Assembly: GCA_030148085.1 (NCBI GenBank)
Contig: JASBUF010000088.1
Location: forward strand, 1 to 48,483
Length of the DNA: 48,483 nucleotides
Direction of reading: 5' to 3'
DNA from: Methylophaga sp.
GTDB lineage: Bacteria; Pseudomonadota; Gammaproteobacteria; Nitrosococcales; Methylophagaceae
Shown piece after piece: positions 28,405 through 38,130 of the stretch (the first letter of the stretch is position 1; every line of letters begins with the position of its first letter). Made by a program: the position numbers and the translations under genes. The notes beneath the pieces were generated by a model. It saw only the letters and a program-made list of their open reading frames with translations, was not told the DNA's origin and ran no database searches.

Positions 28405-29822
28405 TGAGACTAAGCAAAACCTGGACAGCAGTCATGATGCTGATGGCTTGGATGATGCTGAGTGTGCCTGTACATGCTCGCGCCCTGCCAGAATTTACTG
28501 AATTGGTCGCTGAAAATGGCGATGCTGTTGTAAATATCAGTACCCGCAACAAGACAGAACAGTCTGCCAGTTCGATGCTACCTCCCGGAATTGAGTTGCC
28601 AGAAGGCTCGGGTATCGATGAGTTCTTCAAAAAGTTTTTTGATGGTCCACAGGGGGGCATGCCGATGCCCCGTGAGAGTGAGTCGTTGGGCTCGGGGTTT
28701 GTGTTGTCAGCCGATGGTTACATCCTTACTAATCACCATGTTATTAAAGATGCCGAAGAAATCATCGTGCGTTTCAGTGATCGTACTGAAATCGATGCAG
28801 AGTTGCTCGGTAGTGATGAGCGTAGCGATGTGGCTTTGCTCAAAGTCGACGCGACCGATCTTAAAGCCGTGAAGCTCGGTGATTCCAATGACCTGAAAGT
28901 CGGAGAGTGGGTGCTGGCAATTGGTTCGCCTTTTGGTTTTGATTATTCCGCTACAGCCGGTATTGTCAGCGCACTTGGACGCAGTTTGCCGAGTGACAGC
29001 TATGTGCCATTTATTCAGACTGATGTGGCTATCAACCCTGGTAACTCGGGTGGTCCACTGTTTAATCTGGATGGTGAAGTAGTCGGTATCAACTCACAGA
29101 TCTACAGCCGCACCGGTGGTTTTATGGGCGTCTCGTTTGCGATTCCCATTGATACCGTGATGAATGTGGTGGCGCAGATCAAATCACAAGGCTATGTCAG
29201 CCGTGGCTGGTTGGGTGTTGTCATTCAGGATGTGACCCGTGAACTGGCCGAATCCTTTGGTCTGGAAAAACCGAAAGGGGCGCTGGTGTCGCGTGTGGTG
29301 GCAGATAGCCCAGCTTCCAGAGCCGGTTTCAAGGCGGGTGATGTCATTCTGGAATTTGATGGTAGAGAGGTAGAAACCTCATCAGACTTGCCACCGATTG
29401 TCGGACGTACGCTGGTGGGTAAACAGGCAAATGTTATCGTTATGCGTGATAACAAGCGCAAGACCATCAAGGTCACTATCGAAGAACTGCCGGAAGATGA
29501 AGAACTGGCCGCTACCGGTACCAAGCCAGGACGTTTTGTGGCAGAAAATCTGTCGATGGAAGTTGCTGAGATTCGCCCTGAGCAACGCGACAAACTGGAA
29601 GTGAAAAAAGGTGGTGTGGCTGTGATGAAGGTCGAACAGGGGCCTGCCATGATGGCTGGAATTCGTCCAGGTGATGTGATTCTAAGCATTAACAATGTTG
29701 ACGTTAACGACGCGCATCATTTTGTTGAAATTACAAAGGACTTGCCGACTAATAAACCCGTACCGGTGTTGATTCAGCGTGCTGGCCAGTCACAATTCCT
29801 GGCATTAAAGCTGGGTAAATAA
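28404..29822 (+). CDS. mucD: Periplasmic serine protease MucD/DegP (HtrA family)
   Basis: Do-type protease-chaperone that degrades misfolded envelope proteins. The start at 28404 overlaps the rseC stop and gives a signal peptide (1-25, cut after VHA); longer in-frame starts fall inside rseC. In 472 residues the triad is H112 (TNHHV), D142 (SDVALLK) and S215 (GNSGGP), followed by two PDZ domains (about 260-350 and 370-470). Placement at the end of the rpoE-rseABC operon is the Pseudomonas mucD arrangement. A strong terminator follows. Confidence 0.95.
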   Translation: MRLSKTWTAVMMLMAWMMLSVPVHARALPEFTELVAENGDAVVNISTRNKTEQSASSMLPPGIELPEGSGIDEFFKKFFDGPQGGMPMPRESESLGSGFVLSADGYILTNHHVIKDAEEIIVRFSDRTEIDAELLGSDERSDVALLKVDATDLKAVKLGDSNDLKVGEWVLAIGSPFGFDYSATAGIVSALGRSLPSDSYVPFIQTDVAINPGNSGGPLFNLDGEVVGINSQIYSRTGGFMGVSFAIPIDTVMNVVAQIKSQGYVSRGWLGVVIQDVTRELAESFGLEKPKGALVSRVVADSPASRAGFKAGDVILEFDGREVETSSDLPPIVGRTLVGKQANVIVMRDNKRKTIKVTIEELPEDEELAATGTKPGRFVAENLSMEVAEIRPEQRDKLEVKKGGVAVMKVEQGPAMMAGIRPGDVILSINNVDVNDAHHFVEITKDLPTNKPVPVLIQRAGQSQFLALKLGK

Positions 29823-29841
29823 GCGTCACTACAATAACGCG

Positions 29842-29880
29842 AAAAAGCAGCTATCTGAATTTCAGATAGCTGCTTTTTTT
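29842..29880 (+). terminator. Rho-independent terminator after mucD
   Basis: An 18-base arm (29842-29859) is followed by its perfect complement (29861-29878), with GCAGCTATCTGA as core, then T residues. It ends the sigma-E operon; the left A-run means it can also act for the minus-strand MATE gene. Confidence 0.93.
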
Positions 29881-29910
29881 GTGCCCGGCAACACGAATAT
29901 TAATGATTTA

Positions 29911-30120
29911 TTTATTGGGTTAATTGTTTCTGCATAAATAGAAATCACTCGTAATGGTGTTGATGATTAGCTGCCCAAGCCCTTTAAGCTGACAGAACTA
30001 TAATTACGTATTGAGGCAAGATTACGTCGATCATTGTCACAGACTCGTCCTGATACAGTGATGAGCTGTGTAAGCCGTGCTGGCCTTGAAATTGATAAAG
30101 CCAAACGTAAGGTTGCCTTA
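29911..30120 (+). pseudogene. Decayed OmpR/PhoB-type response regulator fragment
   Basis: Read in one frame (29911, 29914 and so on), this stretch gives FIGLIVSA, a stop, IEITRNGVDD, a stop (TAG at 29968), LPKPFKLTEL, a stop (TAA at 30001), LRIEARLRRSLSQ, and later AGLEIDKAKRKVAL. These match in order the end of a receiver domain (strand 4 with its Ser-Ala, then the DDYLPKPF motif with the conserved lysine, the tyrosine codon now TAG), the linker helix ELxxRIxxxLRRS and the first strand of the winged-helix domain (GLxIDxxxRxV). The upstream two thirds and the DNA-binding helices are gone, and the 3' end runs into the MATE gene. No intact relative or partner kinase is nearby. This is recognition by eye, not a search. 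Confidence 0.7.
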
Positions 30121-31467
30121 ATTCACAGTTATCAGCTTTGTTGGCCGGTAACGCCAGCACAGGGCAGCGGCCAGGCTGAAAGTCAGCCACTCGGCTAGAG
30201 GCAGAGCAACAAGGAACAGTGGCGAACTGAGAATAAAGGTAAACAACAGCAGTAAACCGACGGGTAGGATCAGGCCACGTGATAGGGCAATCAGCATGGA
30301 GGGCTTTGGTTTCTGCATGGCGGTCAAGTAAATGGACAAGATCACATTGACGCCATTAATCAGAAACAATGGCCAGACCAGTTGAGCGAAATGCACTGAT
30401 AACTCGGCCGTGCCCTGTGCTGCCTCATTGAGGAACAACTGGGTTAAAGACTCTGGACACAGCAACAAAACCAGCGTCATGCCGAGACTGATCAGCAGTA
30501 CCATGGCGATCGCCGTGAATAGGAACTGGGTAATGCGTTGTGGCTTGCCGGCACCGTGGTTGTGTGACACCAGCAGATGCAGAGCGTCGGCAATGCCGTA
30601 GTAGAGCATCAGGCTGACGAAGATCATGTAGTTGATAACGGCAAAGGCGGCAATACCATCCACATCAAGTTGTGTGATCAGCAACCAATTCAACACGAGG
30701 ATAACAAGGCCACCGGAGATTTCATTAATACACTCGGACAAACCATTAAAACTGATGTGTTTGAGCTCGGCCCAGTCCCCCGGCCATGACCAGTAAAGCA
30801 GACGCTGCTGGCGCAGGAAATAGCTGATCAGTATCACTAGTTGAACCGTCTGCGCGATGGCCGTGGCCCAGGCCGCACCAACCAGACCCATATTGAAATA
30901 GCCGATAAACAGCGCATCCAGAACAATATTCATCAAAGCACCAGTGACCAATGCCGTGGTGCCGAGCTTCTGGCCGTTATCCTGACGGACAAAGTAGTAC
31001 AGCACCATAGTGAAGATCTGTATCACCAGTACGGCAGCAATCACATGGAAGTAGGGCAGGATCAGTGGCAGCAGGCTGTTCGGTGTGCCCAGCAGCCGCA
31101 AAATGGTCTGATCCTGCCACCATGACAACAACATAAAACTGATGCCGACCATGAGTACAGCGGCCAGACATTTACTCAGCACGGAGGACGCTTGTTCGGC
31201 CATTGCCTGACCGAGATAGTGACCACAGCGCACTGCTCCACCAATTGCGATCATTAGGGCAAAACCGAACACGATGGTCAGATAGGGGATCAGCAGGTTG
31301 ATCGCGGCGAGGCCGTCACTGTTGACGAAGTGGCCGACAAATATGCCATCGACAATGCTGGCGGTGGTGATGGCCAGCAGGCCGAGTATGGAGGGCAGGG
31401 CAAAGCGGGAAAAGGTAGAAAGAATCGGTCCAGACTGGATAAGACCGTTTTCAGTTGTGTCAGACAT
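30118..31467 (-). CDS. MATE family efflux transporter
   Basis: Multidrug and toxic compound extrusion protein, inner membrane, using a proton or sodium gradient. The 449 residues form about 12 hydrophobic segments in two similar halves. The N-terminal half has the family pattern SILGLLAITTASIVDGIFVGHF and GLAAINLLIPY, closest in feel to MepA-type members. Substrate cannot be told. It is divergent from lepA and its end meets a decayed regulator gene that might once have been associated with it. Confidence 0.88.
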   Translation of the reverse strand: MSDTTENGLIQSGPILSTFSRFALPSILGLLAITTASIVDGIFVGHFVNSDGLAAINLLIPYLTIVFGFALMIAIGGAVRCGHYLGQAMAEQASSVLSKCLAAVLMVGISFMLLSWWQDQTILRLLGTPNSLLPLILPYFHVIAAVLVIQIFTMVLYYFVRQDNGQKLGTTALVTGALMNIVLDALFIGYFNMGLVGAAWATAIAQTVQLVILISYFLRQQRLLYWSWPGDWAELKHISFNGLSECINEISGGLVILVLNWLLITQLDVDGIAAFAVINYMIFVSLMLYYGIADALHLLVSHNHGAGKPQRITQFLFTAIAMVLLISLGMTLVLLLCPESLTQLFLNEAAQGTAELSVHFAQLVWPLFLINGVNVILSIYLTAMQKPKPSMLIALSRGLILPVGLLLLFTFILSSPLFLVALPLAEWLTFSLAAALCWRYRPTKLITVN

Positions 31468-31562
31468 TCACGTTCCGATTCTTGAGGAGTAAAAGACGAT
31501 AATGCTAGTCATTCTTAATTTATAGCGGCAAGGATTATTACATTTGACCCACTGCAGAGGGC

Positions 31563-31574
31563 ATGATTAATCAT
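31563..31574. promoter_or_regulatory. 12-base perfect palindrome in the MATE/lepA divergent region
   Basis: ATGATTAATCAT is self-complementary over 12 bases and ends 22 bases before the -10-like TATAAT at 31597, overlapping where a -35 would sit. It may be an operator for either divergent gene; nothing in the window names the regulator. Confidence 0.35.
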
Positions 31575-31596
31575 CGTGTTAAATGCGCTAAGTGCG

Positions 31597-31602
31597 TATA
31601 AT
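31597..31602 (+). promoter_or_regulatory. -10 element upstream of lepA
   Basis: Perfect TATAAT with a GTGCG just before it. No good -35 at 16-18 bases. Transcription from here would leave a leader of about 120 bases before the lepA ATG. Confidence 0.4.
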
Positions 31603-31730
31603 ATCCGGTCATTTGCTGAACCCGTGACCTGTTTTAGCTATTGCTGCCAAATTAGTGCAGACAAGCGAACAGGAATGCCGCACCATAAGCAATCATGCAG
31701 GCAAGGCGTCACCCATAAAACTGTAACTGA

Positions 31731-33527
31731 ATGAACAATATACGTAACTTCTCTATCATCGCGCATATCGACCACGGTAAATCCACCATTGCCGACCGCT
31801 TTATCCAAATCTGTGGTGGTCTGAGTGACCGGGAAATGCAGCAGCAGGTGCTGGATTCGATGGACATTGAGCGCGAGCGTGGTATTACCATCAAGGCACA
31901 AAGCGTGTCTTTGGAATACAAAGCGCGTGATGGCGAGACGTATCAGCTGAACTTTATCGATACCCCCGGCCACGTGGACTTTTCCTATGAAGTGTCACGT
32001 TCTCTGGCGGCCTGTGAAGGCGCCTTGCTGGTGGTCGATGCGGCGCAGGGTGTAGAAGCGCAGAGTGTGGCTAACTGTTACACCGCGATTGATCTGGGAC
32101 TGGAAGTGCTGCCGGTATTGAACAAGATTGATCTGCCTTCCGCTGAGCCGGATCGGGTCGCGCAGGAAATTGAAGATATTATCGGCGTCGATGCGATGTC
32201 AGCGGTGCGCTGCAGCGCTAAGACCGGTATCGGTATTGAAGATGTGCTGGAAGATCTGATTGCGAGAGTGCCACCGCCGGCTGGGAACCCGGATGGCCCG
32301 CTGAAGGCACTGATCATCGACTCCTGGTTTGACAGCTACGTCGGTGTTATCTCGTTGGTTCGTATCGTTGATGGCAGCCTGAAAACCAAAGACAAAATCA
32401 AGGTGATGTCGACCGGACATGAGTATCAGGTGGATCAGGTCGGTACCTTCACACCGAAGCGCACACCCTGTACTACCTTGGATTGCGGTGATGTCGGCTA
32501 TGTGATTTCTGGCGTTAAAGACATCGACGGTGCACCGGTGGGGGATACGCTGACGTTGGCACATCATGGCGCCGATAAGATGCTACCCGGCTTTAAAGAA
32601 ATCACACCGCAGGTTTATGCGGGCATTTTCCCAGTCAGTACCGATGATTATGAAAACTTCCGTGAAGCTCTGGCTAAATTGCGTCTGAATGATGCGTCGC
32701 TGTTCTTCGAGCCAGAAACGTCTCAGGCTTTGGGTTTTGGTTTCCGCTGCGGCTTTTTGGGGCTGCTGCATATGGAAATCATCCAGGAGCGGCTTGAGCG
32801 TGAATACGATCTGGATCTCATCACCACGGCACCAACGGTCGTATTTGAAGTGCTGAAAAAGAACGGTGAATTGATCAAGGTAGAAAATCCGGCTTCGTTG
32901 CCTGATGTCGGTACGATTGATGAAATTCGTGAGCCGATTGTGGTCGCGGATATTCTGGTACCGCAGGATCACCTGGGTGCGGTGATTACCCTCTGCGTTG
33001 AAAAGCGCGGTGTGCAGAAGTCAATGCAGTATATGGGTAAGCAGGTGGCGCTGAGTTATGAACTACCAATGAATGAAGTGGTCATTGATTTCTTCGACCG
33101 TATTAAGTCGGTCAGCCGTGGTTATGCGTCATTGGATTACCATTTTGTACGCTTTCAGACAGCGGATTTGGTTAAGCTTGATATCCTCATCAACGGTGAG
33201 CGTGTTGATGCCTTGTCGTTAATCGTGCATAAAGAAACTAGCGTCAGCCGTGGCCGACAACTGGTGGAAAAAATGCAGGAATTGATTCCACGGCAGATGT
33301 TTGATGTGGCGATTCAGGCCGCTATCGGTGGGCATATCATCGCTCGCTCGACGGTCAAAGCGATGCGCAAGAACGTTCTGGCCAAGTGTTATGGTGGTGA
33401 CGTTTCGCGTAAACGCAAGCTGCTGGAAAAACAAAAAGCAGGTAAGAAACGGATGAAATCTGTCGGTAAAGTGGATGTGCCGCAGGAGGCATTTTTGGCA
33501 GTACTGCAACTGTCCAAGAATTCATAA
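31731..33527 (+). CDS. lepA: Elongation factor 4 (LepA)
   Basis: Translational GTPase that acts on ribosomes in translation and initiation or assembly. The 598 residues start [19 protein letters not shown] (G1 at 12-19), with [26 protein letters not shown], the elongation-factor domains and the LepA-specific C-terminal domain ending [13 protein letters not shown]. All GTPase motifs are intact and length is standard. Followed after 14 bases by lepB, the classical lepA-lepB order. Confidence 0.97.
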   Translation: MNNIRNFSIIAHIDHGKSTIADRFIQICGGLSDREMQQQVLDSMDIERERGITIKAQSVSLEYKARDGETYQLNFIDTPGHVDFSYEVSRSLAACEGALLVVDAAQGVEAQSVANCYTAIDLGLEVLPVLNKIDLPSAEPDRVAQEIEDIIGVDAMSAVRCSAKTGIGIEDVLEDLIARVPPPAGNPDGPLKALIIDSWFDSYVGVISLVRIVDGSLKTKDKIKVMSTGHEYQVDQVGTFTPKRTPCTTLDCGDVGYVISGVKDIDGAPVGDTLTLAHHGADKMLPGFKEITPQVYAGIFPVSTDDYENFREALAKLRLNDASLFFEPETSQALGFGFRCGFLGLLHMEIIQERLEREYDLDLITTAPTVVFEVLKKNGELIKVENPASLPDVGTIDEIREPIVVADILVPQDHLGAVITLCVEKRGVQKSMQYMGKQVALSYELPMNEVVIDFFDRIKSVSRGYASLDYHFVRFQTADLVKLDILINGERVDALSLIVHKETSVSRGRQLVEKMQELIPRQMFDVAIQAAIGGHIIARSTVKAMRKNVLAKCYGGDVSRKRKLLEKQKAGKKRMKSVGKVDVPQEAFLAVLQLSKNS

Positions 33528-33541
33528 AGGAGAAAAAGTCA

Positions 33542-34312
33542 GTGAGTTTTCCAGCAATAATGGTGTTACTGGTGGCTGTGACCGGCCTGATTTGGTTGTT
33601 AGACAGGCTGCTGTGGGCACCAAAAAGAGAGAAAGACATTGATGAACCCGTCGTTGTCGAATATGCGCGCTCTTTCTTTCCAATTATTCTGTTGGTGCTG
33701 GTGATTCGTTCCTTTATTGCCGAGCCTTTCCGTATTCCTTCTTCCTCGATGGTGCCGACCTTACATATCGGTGACTTTATTCTGGTTAATAAATTTGCCT
33801 ACGGTATCCGTCTGCCGGTATTGCATAGCAAAATCGTTGATACCGGAGAGCCGGAGCGTGGAGATGTGATTGTTTTCCGCTACCCCAAAAAGCCTAAGGA
33901 CCAAGACAAGCCGGATGTGGATTACATCAAGCGTGTTGTTGGCTTGCCGGGCGATCGTGTTGGTTATTTTGGCAAGACGATTTACTTGAATGGTGAGCCG
34001 GTGGGGCAGGAAGTCCTGGCGGTTGATGAGCAGGCGTTACCTGGCTATTTTGAAACACGCTTTGAACACCTGGGTGATGATGGCCACTATATTGTCGTAG
34101 ATAGCGACAAACGTCCGCTTGAGGGTGAAATGGTCGTACCTGAAGGTCATTATTTCGTTATGGGTGATAATCGTGATAATAGTAATGACAGCCGTTACTG
34201 GGGAACCGTACCGGAAGAAAATCTGGTTGGTAAAGCATTTCTGATATGGATGAGTTGGGATTGGAATGCCGGTGGTATTGTTTGGAATCGCATCGGACAG
34301 TCAATTGATTAA
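33542..34312 (+). CDS. lepB: Signal peptidase I
   Basis: Inner-membrane serine protease that removes signal peptides from secreted proteins. Two N-terminal transmembrane helices (about 3-22 and 43-60) lead to the periplasmic catalytic domain with the Ser/Lys dyad S69 (PSSSMVPTL) and K130 (DYIKRVVGLPGD), and box E GDNRDNSNDSRYWG. It starts with GTG, supported by the strong AAAGGAG nine bases upstream. The 256 residues are shorter than E. coli LepB but normal for many gammaproteobacteria. Confidence 0.95.
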   Translation: MSFPAIMVLLVAVTGLIWLLDRLLWAPKREKDIDEPVVVEYARSFFPIILLVLVIRSFIAEPFRIPSSSMVPTLHIGDFILVNKFAYGIRLPVLHSKIVDTGEPERGDVIVFRYPKKPKDQDKPDVDYIKRVVGLPGDRVGYFGKTIYLNGEPVGQEVLAVDEQALPGYFETRFEHLGDDGHYIVVDSDKRPLEGEMVVPEGHYFVMGDNRDNSNDSRYWGTVPEENLVGKAFLIWMSWDWNAGGIVWNRIGQSID

Positions 34313-34322
34313 GGGGAATACA

Positions 34323-34700
34323 ATGAAAAATCAACGCGGGATGACGTTAATCGGCTGGGTAATCGTGCTTGCCTTGATTGCTTTTTTTGCCACATTGGTA
34401 ATGCGTCTGTTGCCGATGTATCAAGAGTATTACGGTGTACTCCAAGTGATGAGTTCAATGGAGGAAGAGCTTAAAAATAATAATTTGTCTAAGAATCAAG
34501 TTGAGCTTTTGCTGTATAAAAAATTTGATACTGGTTATATCAAGAGTGTGAAAAGAGACAATATCGAAATCCTCCGAGGTAAAAACTCAGCTTACATTAC
34601 AAAAATCGTGATTGATTACGAGGTCAGAAAACCCTTTATCGCCCATATCGATTTAATCGGGCATTTTAAGAAAGAAATTGATGTAGAGCCCGCCCGATAA
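34323..34700 (+). CDS. DUF4845 membrane protein with pilin-like N terminus
   Basis: Uncharacterised protein of 125 residues found between lepB and rnc in many gammaproteobacteria. I use the ATG at 34323, ten bases after the lepB stop, because the longer open frame lies inside lepB. The N terminus (NQRGMTLIGWVIVLALIAFF) resembles a type IV prepilin leader plus hydrophobic stalk, but lacks the glutamate normally at position +5 of mature pilins. The remainder is a small lysine-rich domain ending VEPAR. The stop overlaps the rnc start (TAATG). Confidence 0.85.
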   Translation: MKNQRGMTLIGWVIVLALIAFFATLVMRLLPMYQEYYGVLQVMSSMEEELKNNNLSKNQVELLLYKKFDTGYIKSVKRDNIEILRGKNSAYITKIVIDYEVRKPFIAHIDLIGHFKKEIDVEPAR

Positions 34701-35383
34701 TGATCACCCAGCGGCAGAAAGCTCTGTGCAAGCAGTTAAAGATTGAATTCAGCGATACCGCCTTATTACTACAGGCACTGACACACCGTAGTGCTGATCC
34801 GAAAAATAATGAACGCCTGGAATATCTGGGTGATGCCATTCTCAGCTTTGTGATTGCAGAAGAGTTGTTTAACCGTTTTCCACAGGTGAAGGAAGGCAAG
34901 TTGAGCCGTTTACGGGCATCACTGGTGAAAGGCGAAACGCTGGCGGAAATCGCCCGTGAACTGAAAATCGGTGAAGTATTGATTCTAGGTCCAGGTGAAT
35001 TGAAAAGCGGCGGGTTCCGCCGTGAGTCGATTTTGGCGGATGCGGTTGAAGCTATTCTGGGCAGCCTTTACCTGGACCAGGGACTGGACAGCGTCAAATC
35101 CTTGATCTTACGACTGTATCAGGAGCGTCTGGACAGTATTGATGTGACCGAAACGGTCAAAGATCCCAAGACCCGCCTACAGGAACTGCTGCAGAGTCGT
35201 AAACAGCCGTTACCGATTTACAGCGTGCGTGAAGTCAAAACGGACAAAAAACAGCCGGTTTTTGAGGCGTCCTGTCAGGTCACTTTGTTAAAGAAAGTCG
35301 TATTGGCACAGGGCAGCAGTCACCGTAAAGCAGAAAAGAAAGCGGCTGAGCGTGCGCTGAGCCTGATAGAAGAAAACTTATGA
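34700..35383 (+). CDS. rnc: Ribonuclease III
   Basis: Double-strand-specific endoribonuclease for rRNA and mRNA processing. The 227 residues have the catalytic signature NERLEYLGDAIL, the second acidic motif ADAVEAILGSLYLD, and a C-terminal double-stranded RNA-binding domain (DPKTRLQELLQ to RKAEKKAAERAL). It overlaps DUF4845 by one base and era by four, as in the common rnc-era operon. Confidence 0.97.
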   Translation: MITQRQKALCKQLKIEFSDTALLLQALTHRSADPKNNERLEYLGDAILSFVIAEELFNRFPQVKEGKLSRLRASLVKGETLAEIARELKIGEVLILGPGELKSGGFRRESILADAVEAILGSLYLDQGLDSVKSLILRLYQERLDSIDVTETVKDPKTRLQELLQSRKQPLPIYSVREVKTDKKQPVFEASCQVTLLKKVVLAQGSSHRKAEKKAAERALSLIEENL

Positions 35384-36285
35384 CAGACACTCATTTTCGC
35401 TCCGGTTATGTGGCTATTATCGGCCGCCCCAACGTCGGTAAATCAACACTGATTAATCGTGTGTTGGGGCAAAAATTATGTATCACCTCACGCCGGCCGC
35501 AGACGACTCGCCACCGTATTCTCGGTATTAAAACCACCGAGCAAGGGCAATTCATCTACGTCGATACGCCCGGCCTGCATAGCGATAATAAAAAAGCGAT
35601 GAACCGCTATATGAACCGTGCTGCGGCTTCATCAATTGAAGATGTGGATGTGGTGCTGTTCGTTGTTGAAGGGCTGAAGTGGACGGATGAAGACAAGAAA
35701 GTCCTCAAACGTCTGCAACAAGATGCCAAAGCACCAGTGATACTAGTTCTGAATAAAGCGGACAAACTTTCGGATAAAGCCGCCTTACTGCCACAAATTG
35801 AAACCTTGTCACAGCAATTTAATTTTGCCGCTGTAGTACCGATTTCTGCCCGTAAAGGCATGAATACTGATCTGCTGGAGCAGGAAATCACTAAGCTGAT
35901 GCCGGAAGGGGAACTGATCTATGACGCAGATCAGCTGACTGATCGTAGCTCGCGTTTTCTTGCGGCTGAGATTGTGCGTGAAAAACTGTTCCGCTTTTTG
36001 GGGCAGGAACTGCCTTACTCCTTGACTGTTGAAGTCGAGCTGTTTGAAGAAGATGAGGGTATGTATCGTATCGGCGCGGTGGTTTACGTCGAACGCAGTG
36101 GTCAGAAGTCGATTGTGATCGGTAAAAAAGGTGAGCAACTCAAACTGATCGGCAAAGAAGCTCGTCTGGAAATGGAACAATTGTTCGGCTGTAAGGTCTT
36201 TTTGCAAATCTGGGTTAAGGTGCGTGAAGGCTGGTCTGATAATGAACGTATGCTTAAAAACCTCGGCTACCAGGATGATATCTAA
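35380..36285 (+). CDS. era: GTPase Era
   Basis: Essential GTPase that binds the 3' end of 16S rRNA during 30S maturation. The 301 residues contain G1 GRPNVGKST, DTPGLH, NKADK (G4) and a C-terminal KH domain with IVIGKKGEQLKLIGKEAR. Overlaps rnc (ATGA) and is followed nine bases later by recO. Confidence 0.97.
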   Translation: MTDTHFRSGYVAIIGRPNVGKSTLINRVLGQKLCITSRRPQTTRHRILGIKTTEQGQFIYVDTPGLHSDNKKAMNRYMNRAAASSIEDVDVVLFVVEGLKWTDEDKKVLKRLQQDAKAPVILVLNKADKLSDKAALLPQIETLSQQFNFAAVVPISARKGMNTDLLEQEITKLMPEGELIYDADQLTDRSSRFLAAEIVREKLFRFLGQELPYSLTVEVELFEEDEGMYRIGAVVYVERSGQKSIVIGKKGEQLKLIGKEARLEMEQLFGCKVFLQIWVKVREGWSDNERMLKNLGYQDDI

Positions 36286-36294
36286 AGGCTGACA

Positions 36295-37005
36295 GTGGAG
36301 CTAAGCGCTGCATATGTCTTGCATCACCGGCCTTACCGTGAAAGTAGTCTGTTGGTGGAAGTCTTCAGTCGTGATGCTGGCCGGGTTAGTCTGGTGGCAC
36401 GGGGACAGCGACAGCAAAGCAGTAAAAAACGCAGCGTCATGCAATTATTTCAACCTTTGTGGTTGAGCTGGTTTGGTCATGGCGAACTGGTGACCTTGAA
36501 ACAGGTTGAGGCCGATAAGCCTGCTTATCATCTGATGGGTAATGCCAGCCTGTGTGGTTTGTACCTGAACGAATTACTGGTGCGACTACTACCTGTGCAT
36601 GAAGCCGAACCGGAACTGTTTGATGCCTACCAAAAGGCATTGGCTGCGCTTAGTCAGAATGAGAACCCGCAGATTGTTCTGCGATTGTTCGAAAAACAGT
36701 TATTGGCACAGTTGGGTTATGGTCTGCAACTGATGTGGGATGTCGATACTCAGCAACCGCTGGATGACGATACTGACTACGTCTACCAGATAGAAAGTGG
36801 CCCGCATCGCAGTCAAAATGCATCCGTAAATGTGATTTCGGGGCGTAGCTTGCGGCACTTGCATGAAGAGCAGGGTTTTGACGAGCACAGTCTGAGACAG
36901 ATCAAAGGTCTCATGCGAAGCGTTATCAATTATTATTTAGGGGGCATGCCGTTACACAGCCGTCAGCTGTTTGCCGGTTTGAACCAGTTTAAACATAAAG
37001 CATAG
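36295..37005 (+). CDS. recO: DNA repair protein RecO
   Basis: Recombination mediator that works with RecF and RecR to load RecA on gapped DNA. The start is GTG at 36295 (protein begins [16 protein letters not shown] with strands of the N-terminal OB fold: [20 protein letters not shown]). A helical C-terminal domain follows to residue 236. It lacks the zinc-binding cysteine set of some Gram-positive RecO proteins, as is usual for gammaproteobacteria. Sits in the rnc-era-recO-pdxJ-acpS operon. Confidence 0.94.
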   Translation: MELSAAYVLHHRPYRESSLLVEVFSRDAGRVSLVARGQRQQSSKKRSVMQLFQPLWLSWFGHGELVTLKQVEADKPAYHLMGNASLCGLYLNELLVRLLPVHEAEPELFDAYQKALAALSQNENPQIVLRLFEKQLLAQLGYGLQLMWDVDTQQPLDDDTDYVYQIESGPHRSQNASVNVISGRSLRHLHEEQGFDEHSLRQIKGLMRSVINYYLGGMPLHSRQLFAGLNQFKHKA

Positions 37006-37015
37006 CGGGAGTCTC

Positions 37016-37747
37016 ATGCCTATTTACCTTGGTGTCAATATTGACCATATCGCCACATTACGTCAGGCACGCGGAACACGCTACCCGGATCCGATTCAGG
37101 CAGCCATTGAAGCTGAACAGGCCGGTGCAGACAGTATCACCTTGCATTTGCGTGAAGATCGCCGCCATATCCAGGAACGTGATGTTGCGATGCTGGCTGA
37201 TATTCTGCAGACCAAGATGAATCTGGAAATGGCGGTCACCGACGAAATGCTGGCCATTGCCGAAAAATACCGCCCGGCAGACTGCTGCCTAGTGCCCGAA
37301 AAGCGTGAAGAGCTGACTACCGAGGGCGGGCTGGATATCGTTGGTCAGTTTGACCGTATCAAACAGGCTTGTGATCGACTGGCTGCGGCTGGTATTCGCG
37401 TATCACTGTTTATCGACCCAGAGCTGAATCAGATAGAGGCTGCATTAGCCTGTGGTGCACCCGTGGTTGAACTGCATACTGGACGCTATGCCGAGGCTGA
37501 AACAGACGAAGAGCGTGCACGGGAGCTGGCGATTATTACTGAGGCAGCCGAACAGGCGAATGCCCGCGGTCTGCAGGTGAATGCCGGTCACGGTCTGCAT
37601 TACCACAACACCCAGGCGATTGCGGCGATTTCACAACTGGTTGAGCTGAATATCGGTCATGCGATTGTGGCACGCTCCGTCTTCACCGGCTTTCAGGGTG
37701 CGGTTCGTGAAATGAAACAACTGATGCAGGAAGCGCGTCGAGGATGA
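37016..37747 (+). CDS. pdxJ: Pyridoxine 5'-phosphate synthase
   Basis: Condenses 1-deoxyxylulose 5-phosphate with amino-acetone 3-phosphate in vitamin B6 synthesis. The 243 residues form a TIM barrel with the family motifs [50 protein letters not shown] and [11 protein letters not shown]. Overlaps acpS by four bases. Its product chain ends in PLP, the cofactor of CysM two genes on. Confidence 0.97.
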   Translation: MPIYLGVNIDHIATLRQARGTRYPDPIQAAIEAEQAGADSITLHLREDRRHIQERDVAMLADILQTKMNLEMAVTDEMLAIAEKYRPADCCLVPEKREELTTEGGLDIVGQFDRIKQACDRLAAAGIRVSLFIDPELNQIEAALACGAPVVELHTGRYAEAETDEERARELAIITEAAEQANARGLQVNAGHGLHYHNTQAIAAISQLVELNIGHAIVARSVFTGFQGAVREMKQLMQEARRG

Positions 37748-38130
37748 TCGTAGGTATCGGCACCGATCTGGTTCATATTCCTCGGATGCAGAGTCTGCTG
37801 GAAAAGCATGGCGATAAAATTGCGGCGCGGATTTTAAGTAATCGTGAGTTTGCCGAATTTAAGTTACAGCTGAAACCCGCAGCCTATCTCGCTAAGCGTT
37901 TCGCCGCTAAAGAAGCCGTCGCCAAAGCATTAGGCATCGGTTTTCGTGATGGCCTTAGCCTGCGTCATATTGAAGTCCGTAATGATGCGCTGGGTAAACC
38001 GGAATTAAGCTTTATCGAGGTCGGTCTCACTCTTATAAAGGAACGTCGAATAGGGCGCAGTCTACTTAGCTTAAGTGATGATCACGAGTATGCCAGCGCC
38101 TATGTGATTTTAATGGAAGCCACTTCATGA
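37744..38130 (+). CDS. acpS: Holo-[acyl-carrier-protein] synthase
   Basis: Transfers 4'-phosphopantetheine from CoA to acyl carrier protein. The 128 residues carry the Mg2+-binding motif [12 protein letters not shown] at the N terminus and the second motif [14 protein letters not shown], standard for AcpS. ATGA overlaps on both sides (pdxJ and cysM) imply translational coupling. Confidence 0.96.
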   Translation: MIVGIGTDLVHIPRMQSLLEKHGDKIAARILSNREFAEFKLQLKPAAYLAKRFAAKEAVAKALGIGFRDGLSLRHIEVRNDALGKPELSFIEVGLTLIKERRIGRSLLSLSDDHEYASAYVILMEATS

